Below, in pieces: positions 1 through 6,954 of a DNA stretch of 23,147 nucleotides. The stretch's first letter is position 1. Each line of letters starts with the position of its first letter. Origin of the DNA: JBGTKH01 sp041744735. Lineage in GTDB: Bacteria > Planctomycetota > Planctomycetia > Pirellulales > Pirellulaceae. The notes beneath the pieces are model-generated. The model had not been told where the DNA came from and made no database searches. It saw only the letters and a program-made list of their open reading frames with translations. The stretch is taken from NCBI GenBank assembly GCA_041744735.1, contig JBGTKH010000510.1:1-23147 (forward strand), read 5' to 3'. The position numbers were made by a program, and so were the translations under genes.

Positions 1-1
1 C

Positions 2-364
2 ATGACGACAGTGTCTATTCTCGCGGTCCCGAACGATCAAGGTGGCCGCTCGTACCTTGCCGTGGCTGGAGACCGGCGGTGTGATGGGAAGACGCCCGGC
101 GAAGCGCTCGATTCGATGACCGCTCAGCTTGATCAACTCGAATCCAGCACGCTGGTCGTGCTGCAAAACCATCTCCCCGATCAATTCTTCACGGCCGAAC
201 AGCGCACGCGACTGGAACAATTGATGACCCGTTGGCGTGCGGCGCGGGACGACGGGTCGGAACACTCGCCGGAAGAGCAAGCCGAGTTAGTTGCGCTGGT
301 TGACGCGGAAGTGCGAGCCGCTGGCCGACGGGCGCAGGCGATGGTTGACGAGTTGTCCAAATGA
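2..364 (+). CDS. Small conserved-type protein preceding an HNH nuclease
   Basis: A 120-residue soluble protein with no recognised catalytic motif. The N-terminal half looks like a compact alpha/beta fold (residues 1-60, including 'GKTPGEALDSM'). The C-terminal half is charged and probably helical, rich in E, R and A. The ATG is at the second base of the window, so an upstream start cannot be excluded and the gene may be cut by the window edge. Its stop overlaps the start of the HNH nuclease gene (ATGA), which indicates translational coupling. I recall similar small proteins of this composition beside HNH genes in planctomycetes and cyanobacteria, but this is from memory. The partnership suggests an accessory or control role for the nuclease; that is inference only. 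Confidence 0.75.
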   Translation: MTTVSILAVPNDQGGRSYLAVAGDRRCDGKTPGEALDSMTAQLDQLESSTLVVLQNHLPDQFFTAEQRTRLEQLMTRWRAARDDGSEHSPEEQAELVALVDAEVRAAGRRAQAMVDELSK

Positions 365-762
365 ACCCGCATTATCAGGCCGTTGCGGAACGAGCGGGGC
401 ACCGTTGCGAATACTGTCGTGCGCCGGAAGCCATTTTCAACTTTCCCTTCGAAGTAGAACACGTTATCCCGCCGCACCGAGGCGGCGACGAGACGTTGGA
501 CAACCGGGCTCTGGCATGCCGCTCGTGCAATCTCTTCAAAAGCGATCACACGGAGTACCAAGATATACAAACGCAAACGACGGTTCGGTTGTTTCATCCG
601 CGACAGGAAACGTGGAACGAGCATTTCCACGTCGATGTTGAAACGGGATCGATCATCGGAAAGACTGCGATCGGCCGAGCAACACGCGACATGCTCCACA
701 TGAACTCGAACAGTCAACGCGCCGCTCGGCTTCAATGGATGAGACTGGGCCTGTTTCCTTGA
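361..762 (+). CDS. HNH endonuclease
   Basis: A 133-residue HNH-family nuclease. The pattern is C16-x2-C19 ('CEYCR'), then 'EVEHVIPP' with H34, then 'TLDNRALACRSCN' with N48 and C53-x2-C56. This is the beta-beta-alpha metal HNH core with a structural zinc site formed by two CxxC pairs. These proteins cleave DNA at a metal centre, but small stand-alone members have very diverse roles (mobile elements, restriction, repair), and the sequence does not say which applies here. The C-terminal 60 residues ('WNEHFHVD', 'RLQWMRLGLFP') resemble the tail seen in free-standing HNH proteins. The start overlaps the upstream gene's stop by 4 bp. No mobile-element hallmarks are visible nearby. Confidence 0.9.
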   Translation: MNPHYQAVAERAGHRCEYCRAPEAIFNFPFEVEHVIPPHRGGDETLDNRALACRSCNLFKSDHTEYQDIQTQTTVRLFHPRQETWNEHFHVDVETGSIIGKTAIGRATRDMLHMNSNSQRAARLQWMRLGLFP

Positions 763-854
763 TGGAGCTGCCGCAACGGGGAAATCGAGGCCCTGCAGAC
801 AATCATCGATCAACGATCAGGACCGGACTAGTTCGTTAGGGCTTTCAAGGCGTC

Positions 855-2234
855 CTATTCCGCCAATGTCTCGGCGATGCTGCGGTCGAGGATCGCTACC
901 ATCTCTTCGATTTGTTCGGCGGTCGTGATCAGGGGCGGGCCGAAGGCGATCCAGTGCGGGTCGAAGCGGCAGAGCAGGCCGTGGTCGAGTGCGCGGCGGC
1001 CGATGCGTACGCCAATGGCTGCGCTGTCGGCAAATCGCTCTTTGGTCGCGCGGTCGCGCACGAACTCGATGGCTTGAAATAAACCTTTGCCGCGGATGTC
1101 GCCGATGATTTCGTGTTTTGTAGCAAGCTGTTCGAAGGCCGCGCGCAGACGCTCGCCTTGCAAGCGCACGTTGGCCAGTAAGTCGCGCTCGAGAATCTCT
1201 TGCAGCACGGCGATGGCGGCGGCACACGAGATCGGATTGCCTTCGAAGGTGTGCCCTTCGACAAAGCCGGGGTTCTCGGAAATCGGGCCCCAAAAGACGT
1301 CGCCGATCGACCGGCGGCAGATCATCGCCGAAATCGGCGCGTAACCGCTGCCCAACCCTTTGCCCAAACACAACACGTCTGGCGTGACACCGAACGTCTC
1401 CGCCGCAAACATCTGGCCCGTGCGGCCGATGCCGGTGATGATTTCGTCGAAGATCAGCAGCACGTTGTGGCGGTCGCAAATGTCGCGCAGGATCGGCAGG
1501 TATTCTTCCGGCGGATCGATCACGCCACCGGTATGGCCGATCGGCTCGACGATGATCGCGGCGACGGTGTCGGGGTCTTCCATGTCGATCACGTCGCCCA
1601 CGATCGTCGCGCACGTGATGCCGCATTCGGGATAGCTCTTGCCGAACGGACAGCGGTAACACGTCGGCGGGAAGACGTGCAGAAAGCCGGGGGCCAGCGG
1701 TTCGTTCACCGTCTTGCGCGATTTCAAACCCGACGCCGACAGCGACGCCATCGTCGAACCGTGCCACGAAAGATACCGCGAGATGATTTTGTATTTGCCC
1801 GGATTGCCCGTCAGCTTGTGATATTGCCGCGCGAGTTTGATGGCCGCTTCGGTCACCTCCGATCCGCCGCATTGAAACTTAACGACCGACAGGTCGCCCG
1901 GTGCCAGTTCCGCCAACAGATTCGCAAGCTGTACCGCCAGCGGATTCGTGCCGTGCATCGCAGGCGAGAAAGCCAGCGTGTCGAGCTGCCGGCGAATCGC
2001 CTCGATCACACGGCGATTGTTGTGTCCCAGCGACGCCACGTAGATGCCCGAAATGGCATCCAAATATCGCTTGTCGTGCACGTCCCAATAATACACGCCG
2101 TCGGCACGAGCCATGATCAGCGGTTGCTTCGACCACTCGGCCATCTGATCACGGACAAAGATCTGCCGCAAGAATCGCTGCTCGGTGGTTTGTGCGTAGG
2201 GGATCAACTCAGGCAGAATTGCGGTGGAACTCAT
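855..2234 (-). CDS. Class III (omega-type) PLP aminotransferase
   Basis: A 459-residue fold-type I aminotransferase of class III. Visible landmarks are 'CGGSEVTEAAIKLAR' near residue 122, 'YLSWHGST' near 154, the aspartate that contacts the PLP ring in 'IFDEIITGIGRTG' (D263), and the Schiff-base lysine in 'CLGKGLGSGYAP' (K292). A cysteine-rich patch 'CYRCPFGKSYPEC' (192-204) is typical of the taurine/beta-alanine:pyruvate transaminase branch, so transfer of an amino group from an omega-amino acid or amine to a keto acid is likely. The substrate is not determined. I start at the ATG at 2234 rather than further upstream. The 53 extra residues of the longer frame ('GSQAPAWEP', 'SQAGAWERV') are translation of palindromic repeats, not protein. 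No clear Shine-Dalgarno is visible. Confidence 0.9.
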   Translation of the reverse strand: MSSTAILPELIPYAQTTEQRFLRQIFVRDQMAEWSKQPLIMARADGVYYWDVHDKRYLDAISGIYVASLGHNNRRVIEAIRRQLDTLAFSPAMHGTNPLAVQLANLLAELAPGDLSVVKFQCGGSEVTEAAIKLARQYHKLTGNPGKYKIISRYLSWHGSTMASLSASGLKSRKTVNEPLAPGFLHVFPPTCYRCPFGKSYPECGITCATIVGDVIDMEDPDTVAAIIVEPIGHTGGVIDPPEEYLPILRDICDRHNVLLIFDEIITGIGRTGQMFAAETFGVTPDVLCLGKGLGSGYAPISAMICRRSIGDVFWGPISENPGFVEGHTFEGNPISCAAAIAVLQEILERDLLANVRLQGERLRAAFEQLATKHEIIGDIRGKGLFQAIEFVRDRATKERFADSAAIGVRIGRRALDHGLLCRFDPHWIAFGPPLITTAEQIEEMVAILDRSIAETLAE

Positions 2235-2259
2235 GTTTCGTGCGCTGTGTTTTGTCACT

Positions 2260-2363
2260 CGTTCCCAAGCTCCAGCTTGGGAACGCAAGTCCAGGACGCT
2301 CGGCTTCGATGACGCGAAGCAGAGCTTCGCATACTTCGGTTCCCAAGCCGGAGCTTGGGAACC
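2260..2363. repeat. REP-like palindrome pair
   Basis: Two near-identical 26-bp palindromes lie at 2260-2285 (arms CGTTCCCAAGCT / AGCTTGGGAACG) and 2338-2363 (arms GGTTCCCAAGC / GCTTGGGAACC). Between them is a smaller GCTTCG/CGAAGC hairpin. They fill the spacer between the DUF1444-like gene and the aminotransferase gene and would form hairpins in a transcript crossing it. The arrangement resembles REP/BIME units. Read on the minus strand they translate as 'SQAPAWE' and 'SQAGAWE', which explains the false N-terminal extension of the aminotransferase. Confidence 0.85.
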
Positions 2364-2420
2364 AGGTAAAAGTCGACGGCCTCGGAGGGCCATCGTACGA
2401 GGTATGACAATTGAAACGGT

Positions 2421-3644
2421 CTAGATCTTGTTGCCGATCGCTTTCAATTGCTCAGCGCTGGGAAATTCCCGCACGCGGAAACGCTCCGGGTAGCGGTCGT
2501 ACATCGGTTCGAGCATGTCGCCAACGATCTTGGCTACTCTTTCCCACTGGCCCGCGGCCACAATCGAGCCGTCCTTGCCGTCGTTTTTGCCGCGGAAGAA
2601 CATGAGCCGATCGGTCCGCGGCAGCAACGCCTCGACGCCCTCGGGCCACACGCAGTAACTGAAGATTTCGCCGGTCCCTTTCTCTTCGATCCCCGAAAAA
2701 GTCGCCACGTAGGCCGGATCACCCGTGCGCTGATTCAACTGATCCAGCAAATCCTTTTGTTCGCCGTACTCCTGTCCCAGCGACTGCACCTGAAGCAGTT
2801 TTAGCAGTTTATACGACGAGCGGTCCTTGTCGGGCAGCCACGTGGTCCAGTCGTCGCCGTCCAACCGAAACGCGATCGCGGTGATCGGCCGCGGCTGCTG
2901 AAGTGCCTTCTCGGCGAATGTGGCCATGACGATCAGACCATCGTCATCCTCCGTGCCAGTGATCAGCAGCGTGTCGCGGTTGGGGATCATTGCCACGTAT
3001 TCGCCTTGCACGGGAAGTTGGCGAATCACGTCCAGCAACACCAGCCGCGACGCATCGTAATTGTCGCCCGTGGCCGAAACATACACGCCGTCGCGCGGGC
3101 TGAGGAAAACCTGCTCCGGCATCTGTTTCAGATTATCGCGAGCCGCCTCCAACGCCTCGTAAAACGTGACGCCCCAGTCATCCAAATCGCCCTGTTGGAT
3201 CAGCCGCATCGAGTCGGGCATGTCGTACACCAAACCGACGGCCAGATGCTCGCCGATGATCTGCTGCGGCCAGTTGGCTTCCGCCGCGCCGGCCGCTTCG
3301 AGTTGCAACATCGTGAATTCGCCGTACGACCGCGACCGCACGCTGGGCAACAGGTCGGGATGCACGTCCTCGAACAGTTCGGGCAACTCCTTGCGGTCGG
3401 CGAACCAATTTCGCACAGCGGTGCGCACGACCTGCTCTTTGGTTTCCGGCGCGGCCGAACAGAATTCGTCGTACATATTGCCCAAATTCATGATCGGCCA
3501 CGGCTCGCCCAACGGCCGCAAGCGAAACTGGTGGCGATCGTAATCGAGCTTCCGCGTCTCGCCCGCGCGGCGCACGCCATCCATCACCAGCCTGGCAAAC
3601 TTATCTTTGCCAGCCGGCCCAAAGATCTTGTCGAGAATGCCCAT
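2421..3644 (-). CDS. DUF1444-like cytoplasmic protein
   Basis: A 407-residue soluble protein with no signal peptide or membrane segment. The stretch 'YDMPDSMRLIQQGDL' (about residue 139) followed by 'FYEALEAARDNL' resembles the DUF1444/YtpQ family pattern (a D-x-x-x-S-M-R strand followed by an A-x-x-NL helix). The family's function is not established, and I assign it from memory of the pattern rather than an alignment. Later sections ('VYVSATGDNYDASRLVLLDV', 'GEYVAMIPNRDTLLITG') fit the same family, in which stored values are compared with a dated or quantified measure. The start at 3644 is supported by GGAG about 8 bases upstream. It lies 186 bp before the aminotransferase on the same strand, separated by REP palindromes. 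Confidence 0.6.
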   Translation of the reverse strand: MGILDKIFGPAGKDKFARLVMDGVRRAGETRKLDYDRHQFRLRPLGEPWPIMNLGNMYDEFCSAAPETKEQVVRTAVRNWFADRKELPELFEDVHPDLLPSVRSRSYGEFTMLQLEAAGAAEANWPQQIIGEHLAVGLVYDMPDSMRLIQQGDLDDWGVTFYEALEAARDNLKQMPEQVFLSPRDGVYVSATGDNYDASRLVLLDVIRQLPVQGEYVAMIPNRDTLLITGTEDDDGLIVMATFAEKALQQPRPITAIAFRLDGDDWTTWLPDKDRSSYKLLKLLQVQSLGQEYGEQKDLLDQLNQRTGDPAYVATFSGIEEKGTGEIFSYCVWPEGVEALLPRTDRLMFFRGKNDGKDGSIVAAGQWERVAKIVGDMLEPMYDRYPERFRVREFPSAEQLKAIGNKI

Positions 3645-3764
3645 CGACGCTACTCCGCGAACGCGCTGCTTCCATTAGCGACATTCACTGTAACCGACGG
3701 GCAGGCAAAAATCGACAGGCAATTTTCAATTTCGAGGGGATGGTGACGGGGCAGTCCAAATGGT

Positions 3765-3831
3765 AACCCGACGCGTAAGCGAGGGAGTCCAACGTTGCCT
3801 CGCCGGCGCCCCCTCGCTTACGCGTCGGGTT
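3765..3831. repeat. Perfect 21-bp inverted repeat
   Basis: Arms at 3765-3785 (AACCCGACGCGTAAGCGAGG plus G) and 3811-3831 are perfect reverse complements separated by 25 bp. The element lies between the divergently placed 5' end of the DUF1444-like gene and the 3' end of the GGDEF gene. There is no T-tract after either arm, so a simple intrinsic terminator is not supported. Together with the 131-bp element at 3875-4005 it accounts for most of the 358-bp gap 3645-4002. I see no gene there. Confidence 0.85.
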
Positions 3832-3874
3832 GCTATGCATGGAGCATGGCGTCGATTCAAGATGGGCGGACCAC

Positions 3875-4005
3875 TAGTGCTTCGTCAAAGTTTAAAAGTG
3901 GGGTAAGCATCCTGCTTGCCAATCCGATTTCGTCCCAGAAACGCAAGCTGGAAGCTTACGCCACGCAGTTGGCCAACCCTAAAACTAAGCTGTGACAAAG
4001 CACTA
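3875..4005 (+). mobile_element. 131-bp MITE-like element, copy 1
   Basis: A non-coding unit with imperfect terminal inverted repeats: the left end TAGTGCTTCGTCAAAGTTTA matches the reverse complement of the right end at about 17 of 20 positions. Inside it a second inverted pair (3898-3919 and 3943-3964, arms GTGGGGTAAGCATCCTGCTT... and ...AAGCTTACGCCAC) differs at 3 of 22 positions, so the whole unit can fold on itself. A second copy of identical length lies at 16496-16626 in the same orientation and differs at about 8 positions. The ends begin and finish with TA, which would fit a TA-duplicating transposase, but this is inference. The right end overlaps the stop codon of the GGDEF gene. There is no transposase in the window. 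Confidence 0.75.
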
Positions 4006-5529
4006 GCGGCTAGCCGGTTCGTGCGCAGTCACCGGCTCCGAGTGCTCGCCGTTGTGGAGAAAACTCCGATTGCAGCCCTCTTTGACGGCCGTGTCGAGCG
4101 CTTCCTGCGTGCGTTCCAGCAGCTTCTGCGAGCTGTCCCCTTGCCGGGATTCGGCTACGCCTAGGCTGATCGTGAATTGAAATTGAGCCCCAGGCACAGG
4201 CAATTTGCACCGCGCGATGGCGTTGCGCAGCCGTTCGGCCACTTTCACGGCGTCATCCAGTCGGGCACCGGGCAGCAGCAGGGCGAACGTATCGTCGTCG
4301 TAGCGGGCCACGTGATCCATGTCGCGCATCGCCGCCTCCAAAAACTGAGTGGCGGCCCGCAGCACGATCTCGGCCGTTTGCTTACCGCGCTGCTTGACGG
4401 TGGCCGCGTACTCATCGATCTCGAGCAGGATCACCGACAGCGTTGCCCCGCCGCGTTTCCACTCTGCCACGCGGCGATTCACGTCTTCGCAAAAAGTGGT
4501 GCGGTTCGATAGTCCCGTCAGCGGATCAAGACGATCGCTGCGACTGGCGGACTTATCATTGTTGGAGTCGTGGGCGGCCGATGAGGACGGCTCGCTCCGC
4601 GGCAACCGCGCTGGACCAAGCTGTGACTTGTCAACCAGCGGGTGGCAGTTATCGCCGTCGTGCCATTGGCCTCGATCGCGGCCCGCTTCTTTCGACGAAT
4701 ACAGTGCCACGTCGGCCCGCTTGACCAGCGACTCGGAGTCCTCGTTGGGTCGATACTGAGCCAGTCCGGCACTCGCCGTCACACGCAACTGACGACCTTC
4801 GAATTGAAAGCTGGTGGCACCAATCGCGGCGCGGATGCGTTCCGCGCCGATTCTCGCGCCGGTGATTTCGGAACCGGGAAAAATGATGGCAAATTCTTCG
4901 CCACCGTAGCGTGTCACCACTTCCGTATCGCGAGCTTGGCGGCGCAGCACGCGGGCCACGCCGCGCAACACTTCGTCGCCCGCCTGATGTCCGTAGGTGT
5001 CGTTGAACTTCTTGAAATGGTCGACGTCAATTAGCAGCACCGACGTGGGGCGCCCGTTGCGGCGGAATTCGGCCAGGCAGCGGGACATCTCGTCGTCGAA
5101 CGCCCGGCGGTTGGATAGCTTGGTCAATGCGTCGGTGCGGGCTTCGGCCACGTGCGATTCGATAAGCTGTGCTTGTTCGTTCAGCTTCTTCTCGGCGGAC
5201 TCTAACTGATTCTGCATCTGCTCGTTGGCCTCGATCAGCTTGGCCATCGCCGACAGCACGTCGTCGGGACCCTGATGCTCGATGGCCCGCAATTCGTCGC
5301 TGATCTCTTGCACTCGCGTGCTGTGGTCATCGACGTTGGCCGCCATGTGGGCCGCCAAATCGTACAACCGGGCCACGACTTCTTTCGCGCGATCCCCCGA
5401 CGAGCGATCACCGGGGCTGTCCATCGGCACGGGCGAACCGCTGAGGATCGTCCGCAGCCACCATCCCGCCGCCAACCCCACGGTCGCCGTCGTTGCGGCA
5501 ATCAATAAGTCAATGATTTGCAGTGACAT
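4003..5529 (-). CDS. Membrane-anchored tandem GGDEF protein (probable diguanylate cyclase)
   Basis: A 508-residue protein. Residues 5-30 form a single N-terminal membrane helix ('IIDLLIAATTATVGLAAGWW'). Residues 45-130 are a charged helical linker, probably coiled coil ('ANEQMQNQLESAEKKLNEQA'). The first GGDEF domain (about 130-290) has an intact active-site motif GGEEF (209-213), preceded by 'DVDHFKKFNDTYGH', and should make c-di-GMP from GTP. The second GGDEF domain (about 333-490) has DDDTF at 411-415 in place of GGDEF and is probably inactive. The product-inhibition site is RDTE in the first domain but RDMD (402-405), a good RxxD, in the second. The stop codon TAG is formed by the end of the 131-bp repeat, so the tail may have been altered by the insertion. 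Confidence 0.9.
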   Translation of the reverse strand: MSLQIIDLLIAATTATVGLAAGWWLRTILSGSPVPMDSPGDRSSGDRAKEVVARLYDLAAHMAANVDDHSTRVQEISDELRAIEHQGPDDVLSAMAKLIEANEQMQNQLESAEKKLNEQAQLIESHVAEARTDALTKLSNRRAFDDEMSRCLAEFRRNGRPTSVLLIDVDHFKKFNDTYGHQAGDEVLRGVARVLRRQARDTEVVTRYGGEEFAIIFPGSEITGARIGAERIRAAIGATSFQFEGRQLRVTASAGLAQYRPNEDSESLVKRADVALYSSKEAGRDRGQWHDGDNCHPLVDKSQLGPARLPRSEPSSSAAHDSNNDKSASRSDRLDPLTGLSNRTTFCEDVNRRVAEWKRGGATLSVILLEIDEYAATVKQRGKQTAEIVLRAATQFLEAAMRDMDHVARYDDDTFALLLPGARLDDAVKVAERLRNAIARCKLPVPGAQFQFTISLGVAESRQGDSSQKLLERTQEALDTAVKEGCNRSFLHNGEHSEPVTAHEPASR

Positions 5530-6053
5530 GGACGTACCACCCCTGTGTTATGAGTGACCGCGCGCCGGCCACAACGCCAGCAAGCTGACAACCCCTAACG
5601 TGTAGATACGTCGCCGCCAGTGCAAGTCAAACGCGCCGTGCAAAGAGACACGGCCAATCACTTTTTCAAACTGCGGACATCTTGTGGAGCTTCAATGAAT
5701 GAGCGCTCCAGTGCAAAGAGGCACGCCAATGCCCGCCGCGTCCGTTTCGCCCTATTTGTCTCTTAGGCAAGTCCGGCTTATTAATTTACCCGTAGCCGAA
5801 GTCGCCAGACTTTGGAGGATCGGCCAAACTCTGGCGAGTTCGGCTACGCTGATTGGTACGTCCTTATCCGGGACTTGCCTTACGTCCTTTGCGCTGCCAC
5901 CCTACAATCCCCCGCGGTAAAAAGAAGTGGTGGGTCGAGCTTTCGCGTCCCTCACCCCACCGGTGCGAGAGCGCTGAAGACTCGACCCACCCCCGAACTT
6001 GCCCTCTTCCCCGCGCAGAGGGAAGTTGCTGCGCGTTGTTCCGCGCACGACGG
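5530..6053. other. Repeat-rich non-coding region
   Basis: A 524-bp gap between the start of the GGDEF gene and the end of the receiver gene. I see no convincing gene in it; the open frames here are short and arise from repeats. It holds a nested palindrome at 5763-5882 and an 11-bp perfect inverted repeat (GGTGGGTCGAG at 5929-5939 with its complement at 5981-5991). A short CCCTCT/AGAGGG hairpin lies near 6002-6022, downstream of the receiver gene. The promoter of the GGDEF gene should lie around 5530-5650 but no clear -35/-10 is visible. Confidence 0.6.
5763..5882. repeat. Nested palindrome with GTAGCCGAAGTC core
   Basis: An inner inverted repeat (5791-5815 with 5824-5848, 23 of 25 positions paired, arms beginning CGTAGCCGAAGTCGCCAGAC) lies inside an outer one (TTAGGCAAGTCCGG at 5763-5776 and CCGGGACTTGCCTTA at 5868-5882). 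The inner core belongs to the same repeat family as 6543-6604, 14874-14962 and 21657-21768. The nesting suggests that one mobile palindrome landed inside another, or that this is a compound element. Confidence 0.8.
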
Positions 6054-6503
6054 TCAACACGAATGTAACAGAGGCGTCCGCTGATCGGTTGACCGCGCCA
6101 CCATGGCGATGGCCGACAGCAACTCGTCCGGGTCCACGGGCTTAGTCAGAAAGTGTTCGACATCCAGCCCTTCGCTGGCCAGAGTGTATTCCTCGATCGC
6201 CGAGCCCGTCACGATGATCACAGGAATGTCGTGCAAGCCGTAGTCCTCACGCATATCGGACAAAACCTGCCAGCCATCTTTTTTCGGCAGGTACAAATCC
6301 AGCAAAATCACGTCCGGGCGGGGAGCATGCGTGAACTTTCCCTCGCAGTTCAAAAACTCCAGCGCTTCCACACCGTCGCGGATTAACGTCAGGCGGTGCT
6401 TCAGCGGGCTGCCGCGCAGCACTTCGATCACCACGCGAGCATCCAGCATGCTGTCCTCGACCAACAGAATCTCCAGCGTCCGGCGAATCATGGCAGGTCT
6501 CAT
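6054..6503 (-). CDS. Stand-alone response regulator receiver protein
   Basis: A 149-residue single receiver (CheY-like) domain with no output domain. The acidic pocket E16-D17 is in 'ILLVEDS'. The phospho-acceptor is D69 in 'DVILLDLYLPKKDGW'. The switch threonine is T99 in 'IIVTGS' and the conserved lysine is K121 in 'FLTKPVD'. The 'LPKKDGW' loop and the insertion around residues 50-62 are typical of the Rcp1-like group paired with phytochrome-type or hybrid histidine kinases. The partner kinase is not in the window. I start at 6503 because AGAGGAA lies about 8 bases upstream. The longer frame to 6623 would translate the GTAGCC repeat ('SHDFGYRAHQ'). It follows csrA on the same strand with a 116-bp spacer that holds a strong hairpin. 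Confidence 0.92.
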   Translation of the reverse strand: MRPAMIRRTLEILLVEDSMLDARVVIEVLRGSPLKHRLTLIRDGVEALEFLNCEGKFTHAPRPDVILLDLYLPKKDGWQVLSDMREDYGLHDIPVIIVTGSAIEEYTLASEGLDVEHFLTKPVDPDELLSAIAMVARSTDQRTPLLHSC

Positions 6504-6542
6504 GGAATAGTTCCTCTTTGCAGCCAGCGTTTGATGTGCTCG

Positions 6543-6604
6543 GTAGCCGAAGTCGTGAGACTTCGGACCCCTCAAAAATCCCGAAGTCTCACGACTCCGG
6601 CTAC
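6543..6604. repeat. GTAGCCGAAGTC palindrome between csrA and receiver gene
   Basis: Arms at 6543-6566 and 6581-6604 pair at 23 of 24 positions (GTAGCCGAAGTCGTGAGACT...), with a 14-bp loop. It lies between the csrA stop and the ribosome-binding site of the receiver gene. In the minus-strand transcript the loop is rich in G (GGGATTTTTGAGGGG). It could act as a transcript hairpin that separates expression of the two genes. No clean U-tract directly follows the stem, so I do not call it a terminator. Confidence 0.85.
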
Positions 6605-6619
6605 GACTGTTCCGGGGGT

Positions 6620-6817
6620 TCAAAAGGCCGCTGTCTGCTGACGGCGATCTCTCTGTTCTGTCTCAATGCGTTGATACACTTCATCGCGATGAACCGGGGT
6701 GCAGGCCGGCGCGGAAATGCCCAGCCGCAGCGTTTGCCCGCTGACTTTCAAAACCGTCAATTCCACGTCGTCGCCGATACGAATCTTCTGGCCGATTTTT
6801 CGGGTTAGTACAAGCAT
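6620..6817 (-). CDS. csrA: Carbon storage regulator CsrA
   Basis: A 65-residue CsrA/RsmA translational regulator, which as a dimer binds GGA motifs in mRNA leaders to block or stabilise translation. The sequence opens with the hallmark 'MLVLTRKIGQKIRIGDDVEL' and continues with 'LRLGISAP' and 'VHRDEVYQRI'. The RNA-binding residues L4 and R44 are present. The C-terminal tail is short and basic. I chose the start at 6817, nine codons inside the longest frame, because it gives the family's invariant first residues and has a near-perfect AGGAGG (6825-6830) 7 bases upstream. In many bacteria CsrA acts on motility and flagellar genes; here it sits instead between a kinase operon and a stand-alone receiver gene. 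Confidence 0.97.
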   Translation of the reverse strand: MLVLTRKIGQKIRIGDDVELTVLKVSGQTLRLGISAPACTPVHRDEVYQRIETEQRDRRQQTAAF

Positions 6818-6824
6818 TGACACG

Positions 6825-6830
6825 CCTCCT
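6825..6830 (-). promoter_or_regulatory. Strong Shine-Dalgarno of csrA
   Basis: AGGAGG on the minus strand with a 7-base spacer to the ATG at 6817. It decides the csrA start against the upstream in-frame ATG at 6844. Confidence 0.85.
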
Positions 6831-6954
6831 TGCAGGATGTTCATGGTTCTGATTCAGCGGCTTCAACCGCCGTCTGCTCATACAAACGAAAAAACGTGCA
6901 GAAAGCGCGCGCGAAATTTTCGGATTCGGTAAAGATTTGGAAATTCGCCGCGAT

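Noticed and set aside
181..813. 210-codon minus-strand frame opposite the HNH gene
   Set aside because: It overlaps both plus-strand genes completely and has no recognisable motif, while the HNH motif is clear on plus.
1200..2312. 370-codon plus-strand frame and other long frames across the aminotransferase gene
   Set aside because: Composition is that of antisense frames in GC-rich DNA (H/R/D-rich, no domain), and the minus frame encodes a clear PLP enzyme.
2235..2393. N-terminal extension of the aminotransferase
   Set aside because: The residues come from REP-type palindromes. Family homology begins after the ATG at 2234.
5929..6022. Intrinsic terminator downstream of the receiver gene
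   Set aside because: Inverted repeats are present but no T-tract follows on the minus strand.
6504..6623. Longer receiver protein starting at 6623
   Set aside because: It would translate a palindromic repeat. AGAGGAA supports the start at 6503.
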